A DNA stretch of 64,000 bases, from assembly GCA_905220665.1 (NCBI GenBank), contig CAJNAR010000144.1, positions 558,001 through 622,000 of the forward strand, in the 5' to 3' direction. The stretch comes from Albugo candida. Taxonomy: Eukaryota > Oomycota > Peronosporomycetes > Albuginales > Albuginaceae. The notes below the pieces were generated by a model that searched no databases, was not told the DNA's origin, and was given only the letters and a program-made list of their open reading frames with translations. This document shows, one piece after another, positions 31,548-45,342 of this stretch (positions are counted from its first letter, which is position 1; each line of letters opens with the position of its first letter). The position numbers and the translations under genes are program-made.

Positions 31548-34500
31548 ATGAGCAATGGACTAAAAAGATCTAGATCGTACAACAAGATTGATTATAGAGA
31601 AAAAAAGAGACATTGCAAAGTACATGTAAGCATTATCTCTCGTATATGATGAAATGATCTGAGAAGCTATCACGCAGAAGCTTGAAAGCAGTTTGGCTGA
31701 GCACCACTTGTGTGATGCACTTGATGAAAACTTTGCGCTCAATAAGCGACTGGATGCGGCAAGCAAAATGTGGCAGATAATTAAAACATGCGATGAGGGT
31801 TACTTAGTAGCGATGATCGAGAGAAAGAACTCGCTCTTTATGAGACTAGGACAAGCTATTTTATTCACAGGATATGTTCCGCTTCAGCTTTTGTGCTTTA
31901 TGATTTTGGCTGGTATCATTAGTAAAGTCAAGAAAGATCCTCTTGGATCGATCACAGTGGAGCGATTAAGACAAAACATGATGAATACTCCACTACTCCA
32001 GACAATCCCTTGGAATTACACCATTGATTGGGTACGTTCAACTCCGATTTTCATCTAGTCATCAAGTTTATTTCGCAGAAAAACCCTGCGCTTTGTCGGG
32101 AAAAACTTCAATGGATTAATATGCATACCAAAGCTTGCGTTTCTTTTAAGATAAAGAAGTGCTGGATATCATTTGGATCAGAAAAAGATTTGGTTTGTGG
32201 CTTTAAGCAAATTGAAGTAATCAATCGTGCGCTGATATTAGCATGCAGAAAGAAACTCCTGTTCAGCCGATGCTAGATTTTGGAAGCACGATCGCAAGTT
32301 TTTATCGCACGCAATCAACAGGCAATACTATTGTGACCAACATACCTTATTCCTGCATGCACTCTATTGATTTCACAGAAGTCACACGGATGGTTCATAT
32401 CCGAACAACAGTAGTGGCAGGACTGGATGGAGCTTCGCTAATAGCTTTTCTGATCAGACGAGAGGTAATTATAGTTGTATGCAAGCATGCATGACCGAGA
32501 CGTCTCATGTGTTTCCCTTCACTTAGCACTTTGCCCCTCTCCGGGGGGCCTTACAAGACAAATTCGGCGAGAGAGTTCAAGCGCACGAGATCATCCAAGT
32601 AATAATTGACACAATCCAATATGTAAAAAAACATTGCAATCATGCTTCTTTTTTACTAGACAAAGCAATTTACAAACATTGAAGATCTCAGCTTCCAAAA
32701 TAAGGGCAAAGTCGTCACAAAAATCGTTGACTCACCAGAAGCCCCATCTTCCAGGCGTAAGACGCCAACCGAAATATTTGGTCAGATGGAGCAAGGCCTC
32801 TGTCATATACAAAAAAAGTACAGAGACATCACAATCGACCAAATTGTTCAGGGAACGATTAAAACAAAAGTGGCAGGCCTTGAAGATACAGTTCACAAAA
32901 TGAGTCGCATGCTCCTGGCTCGCAGAGAGAAAATTCAAGCCAACGAATATATGCTGAATTTACGAAGGGATAGAATCCGAAAATGCATACTTTTCGATGT
33001 ACCTCAAGCCGATATTGAAACAGCTATCATTGCTAGCAACATCAAAGAGTGTTGTGAGAATCTTTCCAAGTGGACGCTAGAAGCACTCGGTAATTCCCAT
33101 AAGAATGGCGCCTTTCAAACGAGCACATATATGCATGGGTCATTACCAGCAGTCATCCTGGTCTTAGCGGTCATTCCAGTCTTCATGTTGTTCCATTTGC
33201 GGTATCCTTAAGTCTCCATACTTAACGAGATGTCGTGCTATAAATGATTTAGGCAAGGTCCAGTGACCCTTCATGTGACACCATTTAATAAAGTGATCAC
33301 GCTTAGTGCATTACGGTCTCATTTGCCAATTGTCTTGATGAATTTCAGCGAGTTGGAGCACAAATTAAAAAAATTAGGCATCACAGTTACGACAGGATCA
33401 CAGGAAACTATAGTTTCAGTCAAAATCGGTGGCTTGGTTGGCAAAAAGCTCGCTCAGGGGATCCAACTTGCGGATCGATTCTTCGAGGAAAAAGTCAGCA
33501 AGATTCTGCATAGGATTTCGGACATAGATCTCTTTGTCGATCCTGCATTTGGCCCAAATCCTAGTGATCACAATGGGATCGTTGCGCTCTGTGATCCTGA
33601 TCAACCGTGTCCAACGAAAGGACTCTTGCAAAATCAGGCAAACGTACGCTCACTTCTCAAATCCGATAAGCTGAGATGGGAGCGTCCAAAGTACGCTTCA
33701 CCTGAAGCAGTAGCAGAGTACTGTAAGCATCAACATCGCTCTTGAATTTCTGCTAAACTACTCGCATTATAGCGATCTAGATCCAGAAGAGAATTCTACT
33801 GAATTATCGAACCTCAGATTCGCAAACAACGCGACGCTATTTCGCAATGGTTCGTCGGCTGGTGATGTGATACAGGGCAATCTCGGAGATTGCTGGTTCC
33901 TGAGTACGAACTCTTGCTTCAAATAGTATGATTCTACTTAGACGAGGACATTATTTTTTCTCTGCTCAGGTGCTTTGAGCGTAGTAGCTACCCGATTCGA
34001 CCTTTTACAGCAGATTTTCTGGCGTGGCGACAAGTTTCGGATGAAAGGCCTATATGTCTGTAGATTTATGAAGGTACACAACTCTTATGACATGGATCAA
34101 ATCAGTATTTACGAATATTGATGCGTATAGAATTTTGTATGGCATTATGTCATCATCGATGACCAGATTCCTGTTTTTGGATACTCAAAGTCAAGAGAAG
34201 GAAAACCATATTATGCGCGTTGTCGTGATCGAAATGAAATATGGTATGCACAGCGTGAATGACACATTCGAATGAAACTGATATAATAATGCCAGGGTAT
34301 CTCTTATCGAAAAAGCTTATGCGAAATTACACGGAAGCTATGCAGCACTGATTGGGGGATTTGCTGATGTTGCACTTGGCGATCTAACCGGAATGTGCTC
34401 GGAGCAAGTGGTTTTACGAGATGGGTATCCGGGTTTCGTCAAATATCCTCCGATATCGTCTGATGTTGTAGCCGGTCGTCCAGACTCATTTTGGGACAAG

Positions 34501-37500
34501 ATTATACGATACAAGAATTCTGGGAGTCTATTGGGATGCTCCATTCAGCCGAATATCTCGCGGAGCCCGAATGCTGCACCCGAAACGATTGCAGGAAACG
34601 GACTTTACTACAAACATGCTTACGCAATAGTGGATGCTGGACTATTTCACTCTGTTAGAGGAGAATCGGTTCGGCTAATACGGCTTCGAAATCCGTGGGG
34701 AATGGGAGAATGGGTAAGTTATATATGAGAAGCCAAAGGTAACCCGCATTGATCCGACTTATCTTCAGACAGGACCTTGGTCAGATTCCAGCGAAGAGCG
34801 TATCCTCAACCAGGATTTATTGAAGAAGTTCTTCAACGTGATCAAGCGAAAGGTTGGCGGAAATTTATACAAACGGATTTTTCTGCAGCTTGATGGGCGG
34901 GGGAATTTGGACATTGAAGAGATTTGTCATGAGGAGGCAGTGGAGCTTGATCCTTGCGATGGAACTTTTTTCATGTCTTTCGAAGCTTGGTCGGAGTACT
35001 TTACACATTTTTTCGCTGGAGTTGGTACGAAGTATTGATCCGAGTCGAGAATATTGACCCAACTGACCAAAATCATCTATGATGCTGTAGACTTTCCTGA
35101 CGAATGGTCCGGTCGTCGTGTTCAAGGATGCTGGAGCGAAATGAGTTGCGGCGGAAATCATCAAACAAGTACCTGGAATAGAAATCCACGATATGATTTC
35201 TCGCTTTGCAAAAAAAGTCATGTCTTTATATCGCTTTGTCAAGAAGATCCACGAGGAAAAAAAGATTTGAAGCTCGTTCCAATAGCTTTTCATGTCTGTT
35301 CTTCAACAAAGGAAAAAGATGGTATACCGTGGACTGAGCATACAAAGCCAAACAGGGATAATGCTCATCGCAGTCGATCTATACAGGAAAACTATAAAAT
35401 AGTGTATCAGACGGGTACGGCAGACTACTCTGTGCCACCTGCGGTGATTCCAGGAACCGTTATACAAGGGGTGAATAGTTATGGAACCCCGCAGCCTGCA
35501 TATGTCTACAAGCAAAATGTGTCCGTAGAGACAGAAATGCTACCGGGAAACTATTGTATCGTGCCAAGCGTTTACATGCGCATGGTAAGTTATGAGTGAT
35601 GGCGGCAAGAGTAGATTAATCGAATCATTTTTTAGTGTCAAGAAACTGGAAAGATAAATGCCGGTAATTTCTGGATATCGGTCTATTGCGATGATCCTGG
35701 CTTTGAACTCGAAGAAGGGTACACAATCGCAGAAGAAGAAGAACGTGGAACGACCGAAAAGAGTGAGATACGAAAGGGGACAATTTTGGTCTGTGATCTA
35801 GGAACATGTGGAATGAAGCCAGCGTTTTCGGCAACTAAAGCTACGTCTTCGAATTTATCTATCAGCAACTCAAGAAAGATTACGAACGCAATAAATGATG
35901 CAGGGAGACTTATCTTGAACGAAGCTCGATCGAAGGGTATACGACCACAAGACATAAAACGAGAGTTTGGCAAGGCAAAGACTTTGAAGAGAGAAGCCTG
36001 CAGGAGAAAGTTCAAGGCTTTGGGACTCATTCCAAATGGCGTACCTGAAGCAACAATTGATCGTTTTTTCGGTGATCTGGATGTGTCACCCCCTGCCGGA
36101 GTAGTATCCTACGAGAAGCTGCATCAAACTTTCGTGGTAGAGCTTAAGGAAGATGAACTTCTTGATGACACACCCGATCTCGAAACCGAAACGCTTGGAG
36201 AAAGACTCTACCAGGACGGAATCCTGACTGTAGAAATACATTCCGCCAAAGATCTGCTCGTGAGTTCTCAGCATGAAAGGACATTTCGGGGACAGAGTTG
36301 TGTCCCAACCACCAACATTGCTTATCATCCTGAAGAAGCAGCTGCTCGTGCCGAGATAGTCAAGTGCATAATCAGTGCCAATCCTCAGCTGAAGATACTG
36401 CTGAAACCGCTTTTGGTGGCTAACGGATGGTGCTCCGAAAGTTTGTTGGCTGAGTACAATATGAATTCCCGCATTCATACAAGAAGCCCGAGATATACGA
36501 AAGACGAAGGTAATCCTGTTTCAAAGCTCTACAAGCTATTGAATGCTCAGTATGAGCTCGATAAATTGGAAAAACAGAATTTAAACAAAGCTCAAGATGA
36601 CTATTCAAGCGATCTCGAATATGATATGGAAGTGGTGGAGAAACAATTGCAGGCAGACTCGAAGGAAGCGCGTGTAAATCACAATGAAAGGTGGAATTCA
36701 ATACACGTATCAAATCGCTTAATAAAAATGGAAGAGAAGCGTAGTGAGAGATTCAAAACCTTACAAAAGCGGCGCCGATCGCTTTTGGGAGACAGAAAAA
36801 AGATGATGACGCTTCCACGACTTATAGGAGGAAATCTAGGCGAACTTGATTCTCCAACTTGCATCGATTGCAATTGTCAACTCACAACAGAATCACCAAG
36901 TTGCTCTGGAACGAATTGCACCAATAGGTTCTGCTCAGCTTGCCTGGCTCTTTTACCTCCTGATCGTCCATTGTGCGACGATTGCTTTCTGAATGAAAGC
37001 GTTGACATGCCGACTTTGGGTACTGAAGTACGTTCTTTACTTTTCAACAAACTTTGTCACAGCGATAATAGTGTGGAAAGATTGGAAGTGCTTTTCAGAT
37101 CATTTGATTACGATAAATCAGGTGGAATAACTTACGATGAGTTCTCTAATACTTTGAGTGAGTTATTATTACCCCCGTTGACTGATGCTCAGACAGGGAA
37201 CATCTTCCAGCAATTCGACACCAACGCTGATGGCAATATAGATGGGGAGGAGTTTAGAAAATGGATCCTGGGGGATCAAGTTTGGTCACCTACAGTGGAA
37301 GAACAAATGCTCGAACACATCACCGATGGTAGTGATACTGATGAGGTGACAAACTCGATTATTGAAGCTTTGATCGCACGTGCGTTTGAGGCCATGATGC
37401 TTGCAACAACATCAACCGAGTATACAATAATTGAGTCTAGCCCCACCAGAGCTGATCAGAATATCATCTTGAACTCTCAGTTTTCGCGAGTAGATAATAT

Positions 37501-40500
37501 TCTCTCATCAAAACAACTCGTCTTTTTGAGAGTTGTGAGTTTTCATAAGCACTCATTCAGCAAGAAGAAAAAGTCTTTAGGATTACAGGCTGCAGTTTTA
37601 CAGAATGAATATGCACAGCCGGAGGCAACCAAAGGAGAATGCTGGAAGAGCACACATCTGATCGACAAAATGATTAAGCTAAAGCAGCATTATAGTAAGA
37701 TTGCGAGCAGCAGCTGCCGATCGAGACTGGATATCCTAATCATGGACCTAAGAAAAGGATTGAGTGATAACGAGAAGAGCGCATGGGCTAACAAGCTTCA
37801 TACATTAAGCGGTATTTGTTTTGACACACGAGATATGCAGCGGATGATAAGTTTACTTGAAAATGCACTTCCACGCCCCCAATTTGACGAACACCTCAGC
37901 TCAAAGCAGACTTCCATCACAGATGATGACCAGAAGGATCATTTTTTGGATTTTTTATATGAGCCTGGTGACTTACTTGCTCGCTACCTAATTGATGAAA
38001 CAACACAAACTCCGGACATTTTGGAAATCGCAAAAGGAAACACAATCTTTCACGAGTTATCTTTGTTCTTCAAGCATGTTGACAGTTTTGCTGATTGTCA
38101 GTCTATCTGGAAATATGTATTTGGCCTTGAACGAGACCAAGGTATAGAACAACGTCTCTTTATTGATACAATCACCAAGCAAGGATTCCACATATCAGCG
38201 GAAAGCCATGATGTCACTGCTTTAAAACACAAAGATCACTTGTCAAGTATAACAACAAGATTGATTATAGCTTTTGCCATTGACAGGATTTCAGCGGAGC
38301 GAGACGATGGGAATATGACTGATGAAAGGCCGAAATCGCGTTTAGATTTTTTAGTGTTTACCGACATGATTCAAACTTTCGATACTGAAGCCGAGGATTC
38401 AACCCACAATGCGCTTTTAAAACGTCCTTGTTCCGATGAAGGATTTGAAACATTTCTGGTGGCAATTGAGCTGGCCAAAGGCTCAGGTAAAGGAATTATG
38501 GAAAATCACTTGAGCATTTGTATTATCGATCCCATGCTGAAACTTGAAATGCGGTTAGCAATTACGAGTGGCGATGGTATAACTAACATTGTATCGTTTC
38601 TCGAGGATTCCATCTGTATGCATGGTGGACTCATCACACAGTCTACAAGTCGACAATTAGATTCATATTTGTGTGCATTATTGCACCGACTATCACTCCA
38701 ACCATTCGAAAGAAAACTTAGCTCAAACCCATGGAAGACACCTTTGTATCGCCTTACAATGGATGAGAAGAAAACGTTCGTTGACATCCTCCAAAGTCTT
38801 CTTGTAGAGGCTGACCCACCATTTTTCTGGTCCCTTACAGCTCAGTTTTTGACTTTCTTCATCCCCCATGATTCTCTGGTACAAGATGAACCCAGAGCAT
38901 CACCTTTTCATCGATTTGTTGTCGATTCATTAGCCACTTCGACAAAGTCCACAGCACTTCTTTTGTTTCTGAGAACTTCTCTTTCTTCATTACGAGTTTG
39001 TTTCCAGCTTGTAGGAACTTCTTCTGATACTTTTACGTGTTCGTGGAGCGACTTTCAAAATCAACTCATTGGTAACCACGATTTTTACGCAACGATACAA
39101 TTACATCCACACGGACAGCTGCATCGAACTCAAGTTTATCATTCAGATAATGCAAATGCAATCTGGAATAGCAAATGTACAATGATAATTCAGCAACCCG
39201 AGGTTGCCACTGAGCGCATTGACATGCCGATAGTTTATTCAGACACAATACGAATCTCAGCAGCCCCAAGTCAAACGCATACTGAGAATATATCTTTTTT
39301 GCGTTCTGAGGACGTAGAAACGGGATATTATCTCATTGTGCACGTTCGAAAGGCTATCCCGCTGAAACGAGGAGAAGAAAGCCGATTATACTGCACTGCA
39401 TATGATCCTACAACTTCAAGCGATTATGCAGTAACAGGATATCCTGAAGATTGGCCTGTGAATTTTTTTGATCCAAACGAAAATCCTGATTTTGAAGAAT
39501 CTTGGCGAGCAATGATTTTAGGCCTGGAGCTGGATGTCCCGCTCACACCTCAACTGATTTGTAAGGTTTATAATCGGCAGAAAAAAACAGAGACTTTACT
39601 TGGAGAGCGTCGAATTTCGGCTGCATCAGCGCTATCTCGGGAAGGTTTTCTTGTAGAAGAATGCTTCACTTTAATACATCCCAAAAACGAAAAGCTTTCA
39701 GTTGGAATGGTCAATCTCTCGTTCCGCTTCGATTTGAATGAAAACGAAGTTGCAACCATACGATCAGATACACTGCCCATCGTTCCAGAAAAGGTTGCCG
39801 AGAATGAAGTTGAGGATTTCAGCTCTCAAATCATAAAGACGAAACCAAAATCTAGCGATTGGCCTCGCGTACATACAGACCGGTGCTTGGAGGAGCTAGA
39901 AAATGAATTAATTGTTGCCGAAAACGCCAAAGAAAACGCGATCCGTGATGCCGATGCTTTACGATTGCAACTGCAAAGCTTGCAAAGGTTTGAAGAAAAG
40001 GGTATTACTAGGGCCACGAGATGGAAAGAGAAACATGAAGAAACTCGGAAAAAGCTACAGTCGATGCAGCAAGAATATGAAGAACGGTAGTGCTCAGCTC
40101 AGGCTCTTTAGTTCGGATTCTTATCTTACAAAGTGCTTTGCTGTCGACAGAATATATACTCTCCAGCAGCAGGTTGAGGCATACAAGGATGTCGATGATA
40201 CACAACAACAAAGAAGAAATAGAATCGAGGACGTCAAACAAGAGACGGCCAAAGAAGATATTGGAAGGAATCTACTCATGCTGATAAGAGACACACTTTA
40301 TCGTCGATGTCAAGATCGCCCATTCAATGGCTTGAAGAAAGCCTTCACGGCAGTGACAGAATCACCAGGGAAGGTACATTATACCCAACTAAGAGGGGAT
40401 AGTCACTGACTGTTTCTTTTATCAAGATTTCGTTGGATGCATTCCACGAAGTTCTTAGCGACTTTGGCTTCCAATTCACGGAGACTGAACAATCAGAACT

Positions 40501-41209
40501 GACAACACTTCTGAAACCCGACTCGCGAGATCGAATTAATATTGAAGGTTTGATTCTGAAGATTGTTTTTATTCGCAGTCGGTGTCATCGATGAAAATTT
40601 TGCAGAGTTTTTCATCAGACTGAATGGAAGTAATGGAAAATCTGCGATTCCTGAAGTACATGAATCAAATAGAAATAAAAGCATGAAGCTTGACTGGGTT
40701 GACGAACCAATGGTGGAAAAACCCAGTAAAACAGCATATGCGCAAGAGAGCAAAACCAGTCTCGAAGAGAGTCTTGACTATGGCTTGCGAGACAGACGTT
40801 CTAGCATCAATCAGGTACGATGATACGTTGAAAAACTAAAATCTTCTTCTGATGAGTCGACTTGTTCAAGCCTACTAGAAGATCTCAAATTTCAGACAGA
40901 ATAGCGACCAAACCATTCGGTTCACGCAAATCGCAAGCTCGATCGTGGAAAGAGTTCAAACAAATGATGATATTACGCTTACCCGATGGCTGGGATATGC
41001 GAATCAGTGACAAAGGGCGTCCTTACTTCTGTGATCATCTCAACAGGTGTTCTTATTAATCGCTGCAGCTTTTGAAAACTTTCTTATTGTCTCTGCGCCT
41101 CTATTTCAGATCAACGCAATGGAGTCATCCTCGACCGGAAGTCGATTCGGAATATCGAAAATGGCTCGACACAACAAAGTTCAACTTTCTCAACGCAACA
41201 GATGGGTGA
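31548..41209 (+). CDS. Giant membrane-tethered modular calpain
   Basis: Nineteen exons sum to exactly 2,889 codons. Order: basic N-terminus, TM1 (about 87-107), a roughly 330-residue spacer domain, TM2 (about 442-460), linker, then CysPc starting KLRWERPKY. The triad is complete: Cys655 (GNLGDCWFLS), His838 (KHAYAIVDA), Asn863 (LIRLRNPWG). DGTFFMSFEAWSEYF and a calpain domain III-like beta region follow, then a cysteine-rich zinc module (about 1528-1572), paired EF-hands (DYDKSGGITYDEF, DTNADGNIDGEEF; about 1605-1680), a long helical region, a C2-like domain (about 2350-2485), coiled coil, degenerate EF-like helices and a WW domain (LPDGWDMR...RPYFCDHLN...TQWSHPRP). It should be a Ca2+-regulated, membrane-bound cysteine protease. 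The 31-nt intron 40548..40578 is suspiciously short. Confidence 0.85.
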
Positions 41210-41536
41210 GTCATTACATAAATGGAATTATCAAGAAGTGATGATGTTCGTAACTTTATACTCGGAGACTTGTCGAAGGAAAGTTCTAAACGTGTGCCCG
41301 TTGTGGTGGCTAGAATATTAAGTGAATCAGCATGCTTATGAAAATAACGATAAATTCGCAATGCTCAAGAGTTCTGTTCACGTTTTATCGGCGTGCTCAA
41401 AATAGAACGCATAAAGAGACTTGATAGTCTCTGATCTCCAGCGAGGTGATTTGCCAGTGCAATGTGAAACTGGGCGAGACCTATTGCAGAAAAGTACATT
41501 AAGCTAGAGTCTCCTGAGTCGAGAATAATCAAATTC
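41210..41536. other. Junction between calpain stop and next large gene
   Basis: The calpain frame runs into TGA at 41207..41209 immediately after the WW region, but the same bases form a strong donor (GG|GTGAGT at 41206). A spliced path using acceptor TCTCCAG near 41430 and a 49-nt intron (GTACAT...ATGCAG) ending at 41542 would join the WW exon in frame to the downstream block. The interval itself has no long frame. Confidence 0.4.
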
Positions 41537-44500
41537 ATGCAGGTAGAAGAGAATACTGAGGGCGATCGATCGCCAAGACAAGACGAGAGAATTGTTTTGA
41601 AGCTTCTTGAAGACATGCGAGATTTTTTGGGATTTACTGAAAAGACTTTACCACCCGCAGATGCATCATTGCTGGATCCAAGACGTGCAAAGATTGCATC
41701 GAAGCTGTACATAGATACTCGAGACACGTATGATGTTGTTGAAAATGTTGACAGTGACAATGAGCTTGCTCGACGAAGAGCTCTATTAAAACAACGACGT
41801 AGTGCAGATTCCAGCATATCAATTGATTCAGATACACATGATGACGAATCTTTACCTCAAGGTGCATCAGTAGCGGACAGTATCCAGTTTTGGTTCAAGT
41901 GGCTGGGTGGAGTTCTCTCCATCCCAATAAGAGAGGAGCTGTTAGAGCGGAACTTATCGATGGATGGCATCATGCATTACGTCAGATACTTTTCATTATT
42001 GGATCAATGGATAGTTTACAAAAAAGCTCGGATAATGCATGTCGAGACAAGTTACTGTGATAAGGACTGTGCGAGATCGTCCATTGAATCTATAGACTCG
42101 AGCTTATCATTTGTAACAGCGCTTACTCGACATGCCGAATTTATAAAATACGAAATGAAGAAAGATATAGACACCATTTGTGTATTTGCTCGAACGGGAA
42201 CTTTCTCAACGATCTTTGGAAGCGACGACGTTCGCACCCACGATATCGACATCACAACAAAGTTTGAATCCTTAATGGAAGAAGTATACGCTGTTTATTT
42301 GCAGCGTATTATAGACTCCCAAATAAACGCGTTGACACAATTGGCATTAAAATGGCAAGAAGACCAATTACTGCACCAAGAAGCGCTAACATATGCGGCA
42401 GCACAAGCTGTATCGTTGGGAACTAAAATTACTTCATTTGCAGCACTTACGAGTGAGACGTATTTTTTCCAGCGGAAACGAAAATTTGATATGAAAAGAG
42501 ACATTTTTCCAGATGCCATTTACGACTGGCCTCCTCGTTTCACTCCAGCAATGGCGCCAGGAGGTCAAACCTTGATTGCCCACCCACGTCATGTTGGGAT
42601 ATGGTGGCAGACCACGGTGCTTTCGGTAACAGAGCAAGATATATCTATATTGCATCACGATGAGGTACTGGGAATTCTCAATCATATCGAGTCGCTTCAT
42701 GGTCACATCTACGTCCCAGAAGTTGAGAGTAATCAGAGCTTCTTCCGACGGTGTGGTGTCCGAATTGGCTCTTTTAGTAAATGGGAAGGCCAACGCATGC
42801 TTCTGAACAATGGAAAAGACTCGTTATGGATTGAGGTAGTTGTTACCGAAGTCGAAGACAAAAAATGCAAGGTGGAATTGAAACCTGGTCTTGAGGATCT
42901 TTCTGTTGCAGAAAAGTGGAAAGCATACCTAGTGGAGAATACGTGGCTTCATATTCGAGATTTCCGTTGGAATGCTGTACCAAAAAATTCTGATTTTCGC
43001 ATTCACATCGGACTCAAATTCCGAAAACTTTTGGAGGAGATACAAACAACTGTCATCGGAATCAGCTGTGTTTTTCCTGATCGGAATCTAGAGCGACAGG
43101 TACAGACTGCTACATGGCGATCATTAGAAAATATTGCTAGCAAAGAAGAACATCTTTATTCGCGATACTTGCGTGCAGTACTTCAGGATAATGAATCATC
43201 AACCATTGTGGCAGATGCCTCTCAGTTCACGAGTAAGACCAGGAACGTCCCTGGCAACAGGTTTGGTAGAAAACTTTCTATGCTCAGAGGAAAAGCTATT
43301 GAATATGATGGGGCGTCTGAAAAAGCACCAAGAAATGACTCACGAATTTTAAATGATATTACGATGAAGCCGCAACACGTCTCTTACAGTACTCACGGGA
43401 ATTTTGATATTGATGGCGTGTACCGAGCGCTTCCGGATCAGACCAGTCTTCAGGAACCTCGAACGACTGTATTACTTTCATCCTCGTTTGAGAAGCTGAC
43501 GCACATCCTCTTAGAAGAAACAGAGGTATTATCTGTCTGTATCCAAGCAAACAATACGGCTTTAGCCAGGGTTTTTGTTGAAGCTTTCGCAGAAAAATTG
43601 GAGAAACAAAACAATTTCCTACTAAATCGTTTAGAGAAAAGTACCTTAGAGTACATGCTTTCAGAGGTAACAAACGCCTATAGGTTTCTGTATGCATGGA
43701 AGATTTGCCGATATGAGCTTGATGAATCCACACGACTAGAGCGCGCGAGGTATGGTCGAAATTCAATGCTGATGATTGACAAAGAAAAACAAAAGGTTTC
43801 ACTTTCCAGCACAAGTCCGTCTGTGGAGGCTGACACATTACAAAGAGATTGGATTGATCGAACATTCGAACACATGGAGGGAATGATTATCGATATGATA
43901 CGATATTTGACGTATCGACTGCACAATCAGTTCTTTTATGAATGTAGTACGTTTATCTTTCCTAGTATATACGGGCAAGAATGGGATGCAATTTCGGCTC
44001 GACCACACATCACTAGCACATATGGCATACAATCCTTCCTGTGCCGGATACAAATGATAGTGGAATTTACACGTACTGACTTACTGAAAGGATTCGAACA
44101 TCATCTAGCTGTCCATGAAAAGGTCCAAGATAGACTTATATGGGCGATACTAGAGCCATTATCATGCGTAGCAGCCTTCTATGAGCAAGTTCAAATATCA
44201 CGACCAAGAACAAGAGACTGGAAAAGCGATATTTTGTATCTGGTGCTGGGTATGCAAGAAATTGTAGGCACACTGAATAAAATGCTTAGTCAAAATGAGA
44301 AAGATTCACGGGCAGGTGTCTGCAAAAACAATGAAGGCTGGGAACTCGTACAAGGAGGGACGCTAAACGAGATACATAAAATCTGCTTGCGACTGATTTT
44401 ATGTATTGCGATTCGAACATCACCGATAAATGCTGTCATTTCTGGCTTAAAATCTCTGCAGAGAGAGGACTATAACGATGAAACGGTGCGGGGAACATCA

Positions 44501-45000
44501 ATTGACACCGCAGCTTTTGAATTTACAAAAAGGCGAGACCTCATGGGCATTTTAAAGCGATTGCTACGGTCTCTTCATCCAAGTAATAATACCTGGAAGG
44601 CGATCGTCAAAATCTCGTTTCGTTCTCTTCCTTGGGACACAAACACGAATACTCGTACAGAATTCCACTCTCATTTACAAAGTGCTTGCGTGGATGTAAG
44701 TTGACTTTCGTGACGTAGAACTATTATCACCCATTCTGTCCTGTAGTGGGAAATGATTATAAAGCAGCGACTACGAGTTCCACGAGATTTTGCATTGGAA
44801 CAATTACAGAGGCGACATGAGCTGGAAGACACTGTTCGTCTTTCTTTGTGCCCAGCTGAGATTGAAGATGGAAGAATTTTACGAGAAGTAAGTGGGTTGT
44901 TGAGCTTCGCCGTAGCTCAATCGCACTTTAAGCTTTCTGTCTGATTTGTTAGTTCATAAATGAAGTGCTGGCCGCACAAAGTAGCGACACAATTCAGTAA
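41537..45000 (+). CDS. Large unrecognised protein (1,115 residues)
   Basis: Exons 41537..44695, 44747..44887 and 44953..45000, introns of 51 and 65 nt. The first ATG in the long open frame is 41537. The chain is soluble and mostly helical with no membrane segment. An N-terminal acidic stretch (VLKLLEDMRDFLGF) is followed by helical bundles (FVTALTRHAEFIKYEMK). A central beta-rich part holds GQTLIAHPRHVGIWW and SLWIEVVVTEVEDKKCKVEL, which could be a Tudor- or SH3-like barrel. A long C-terminal helical region follows (MEGMIIDMIRYLTYRLHNQF, LIWAILEPLSCVAAFYEQVQ). I do not recognise the family; helical exocytosis-type (MUN-like) bundles are a loose resemblance only. It follows the calpain gene on the same strand and may be part of it. 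Confidence 0.7.
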
Positions 45001-45342
45001 AAGGATATGTGGAGAAAATCAAGCCGCACAGTATCGTGAAATACTGAATAGCAAGATACATACAAAAGCGGTGCAAACCCAAAGATTCGATACCATTGTC
45101 ATTGATGGAGGTCGTTGTCGATCCACATGGATGTAGGTAGCCAGCTTGAGTATATTTTGAGCGACGTCGACCTTGTAACTATCGTAAAATAAATAATAGA
45201 ATTTGGGACTCTGCTGAAATGGACTAAAAATAGGCAAAGATTACAAAGTGATCCCTGTGGCGTACACCATGCCAAATCGGACACTCTTATATCTCTTCAC
45301 TTTGTAGTATATCCACTTCCAAGTGTGGTCGGGAGATTTACA
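45001..45342. other. 342-nt intergenic interval
   Basis: Between the stop of the large unknown gene and the kelch-RING start. AT-rich, with no convincing coding sequence on either strand; it must hold the upstream terminator and the kelch-RING promoter. Confidence 0.4.

Noticed and set aside
35600..35640. Start of a separate gene at the long frame beginning near 35786
   Set aside because: The frame is open back to an acceptor at 35635 and joins in phase to calpain domain III; its apparent start is TTG, not ATG.
36086..36478. 130-residue minus-strand open frame within the calpain gene
   Set aside because: Lies opposite a continuous coding exon with in-frame domains; no motif or signal.
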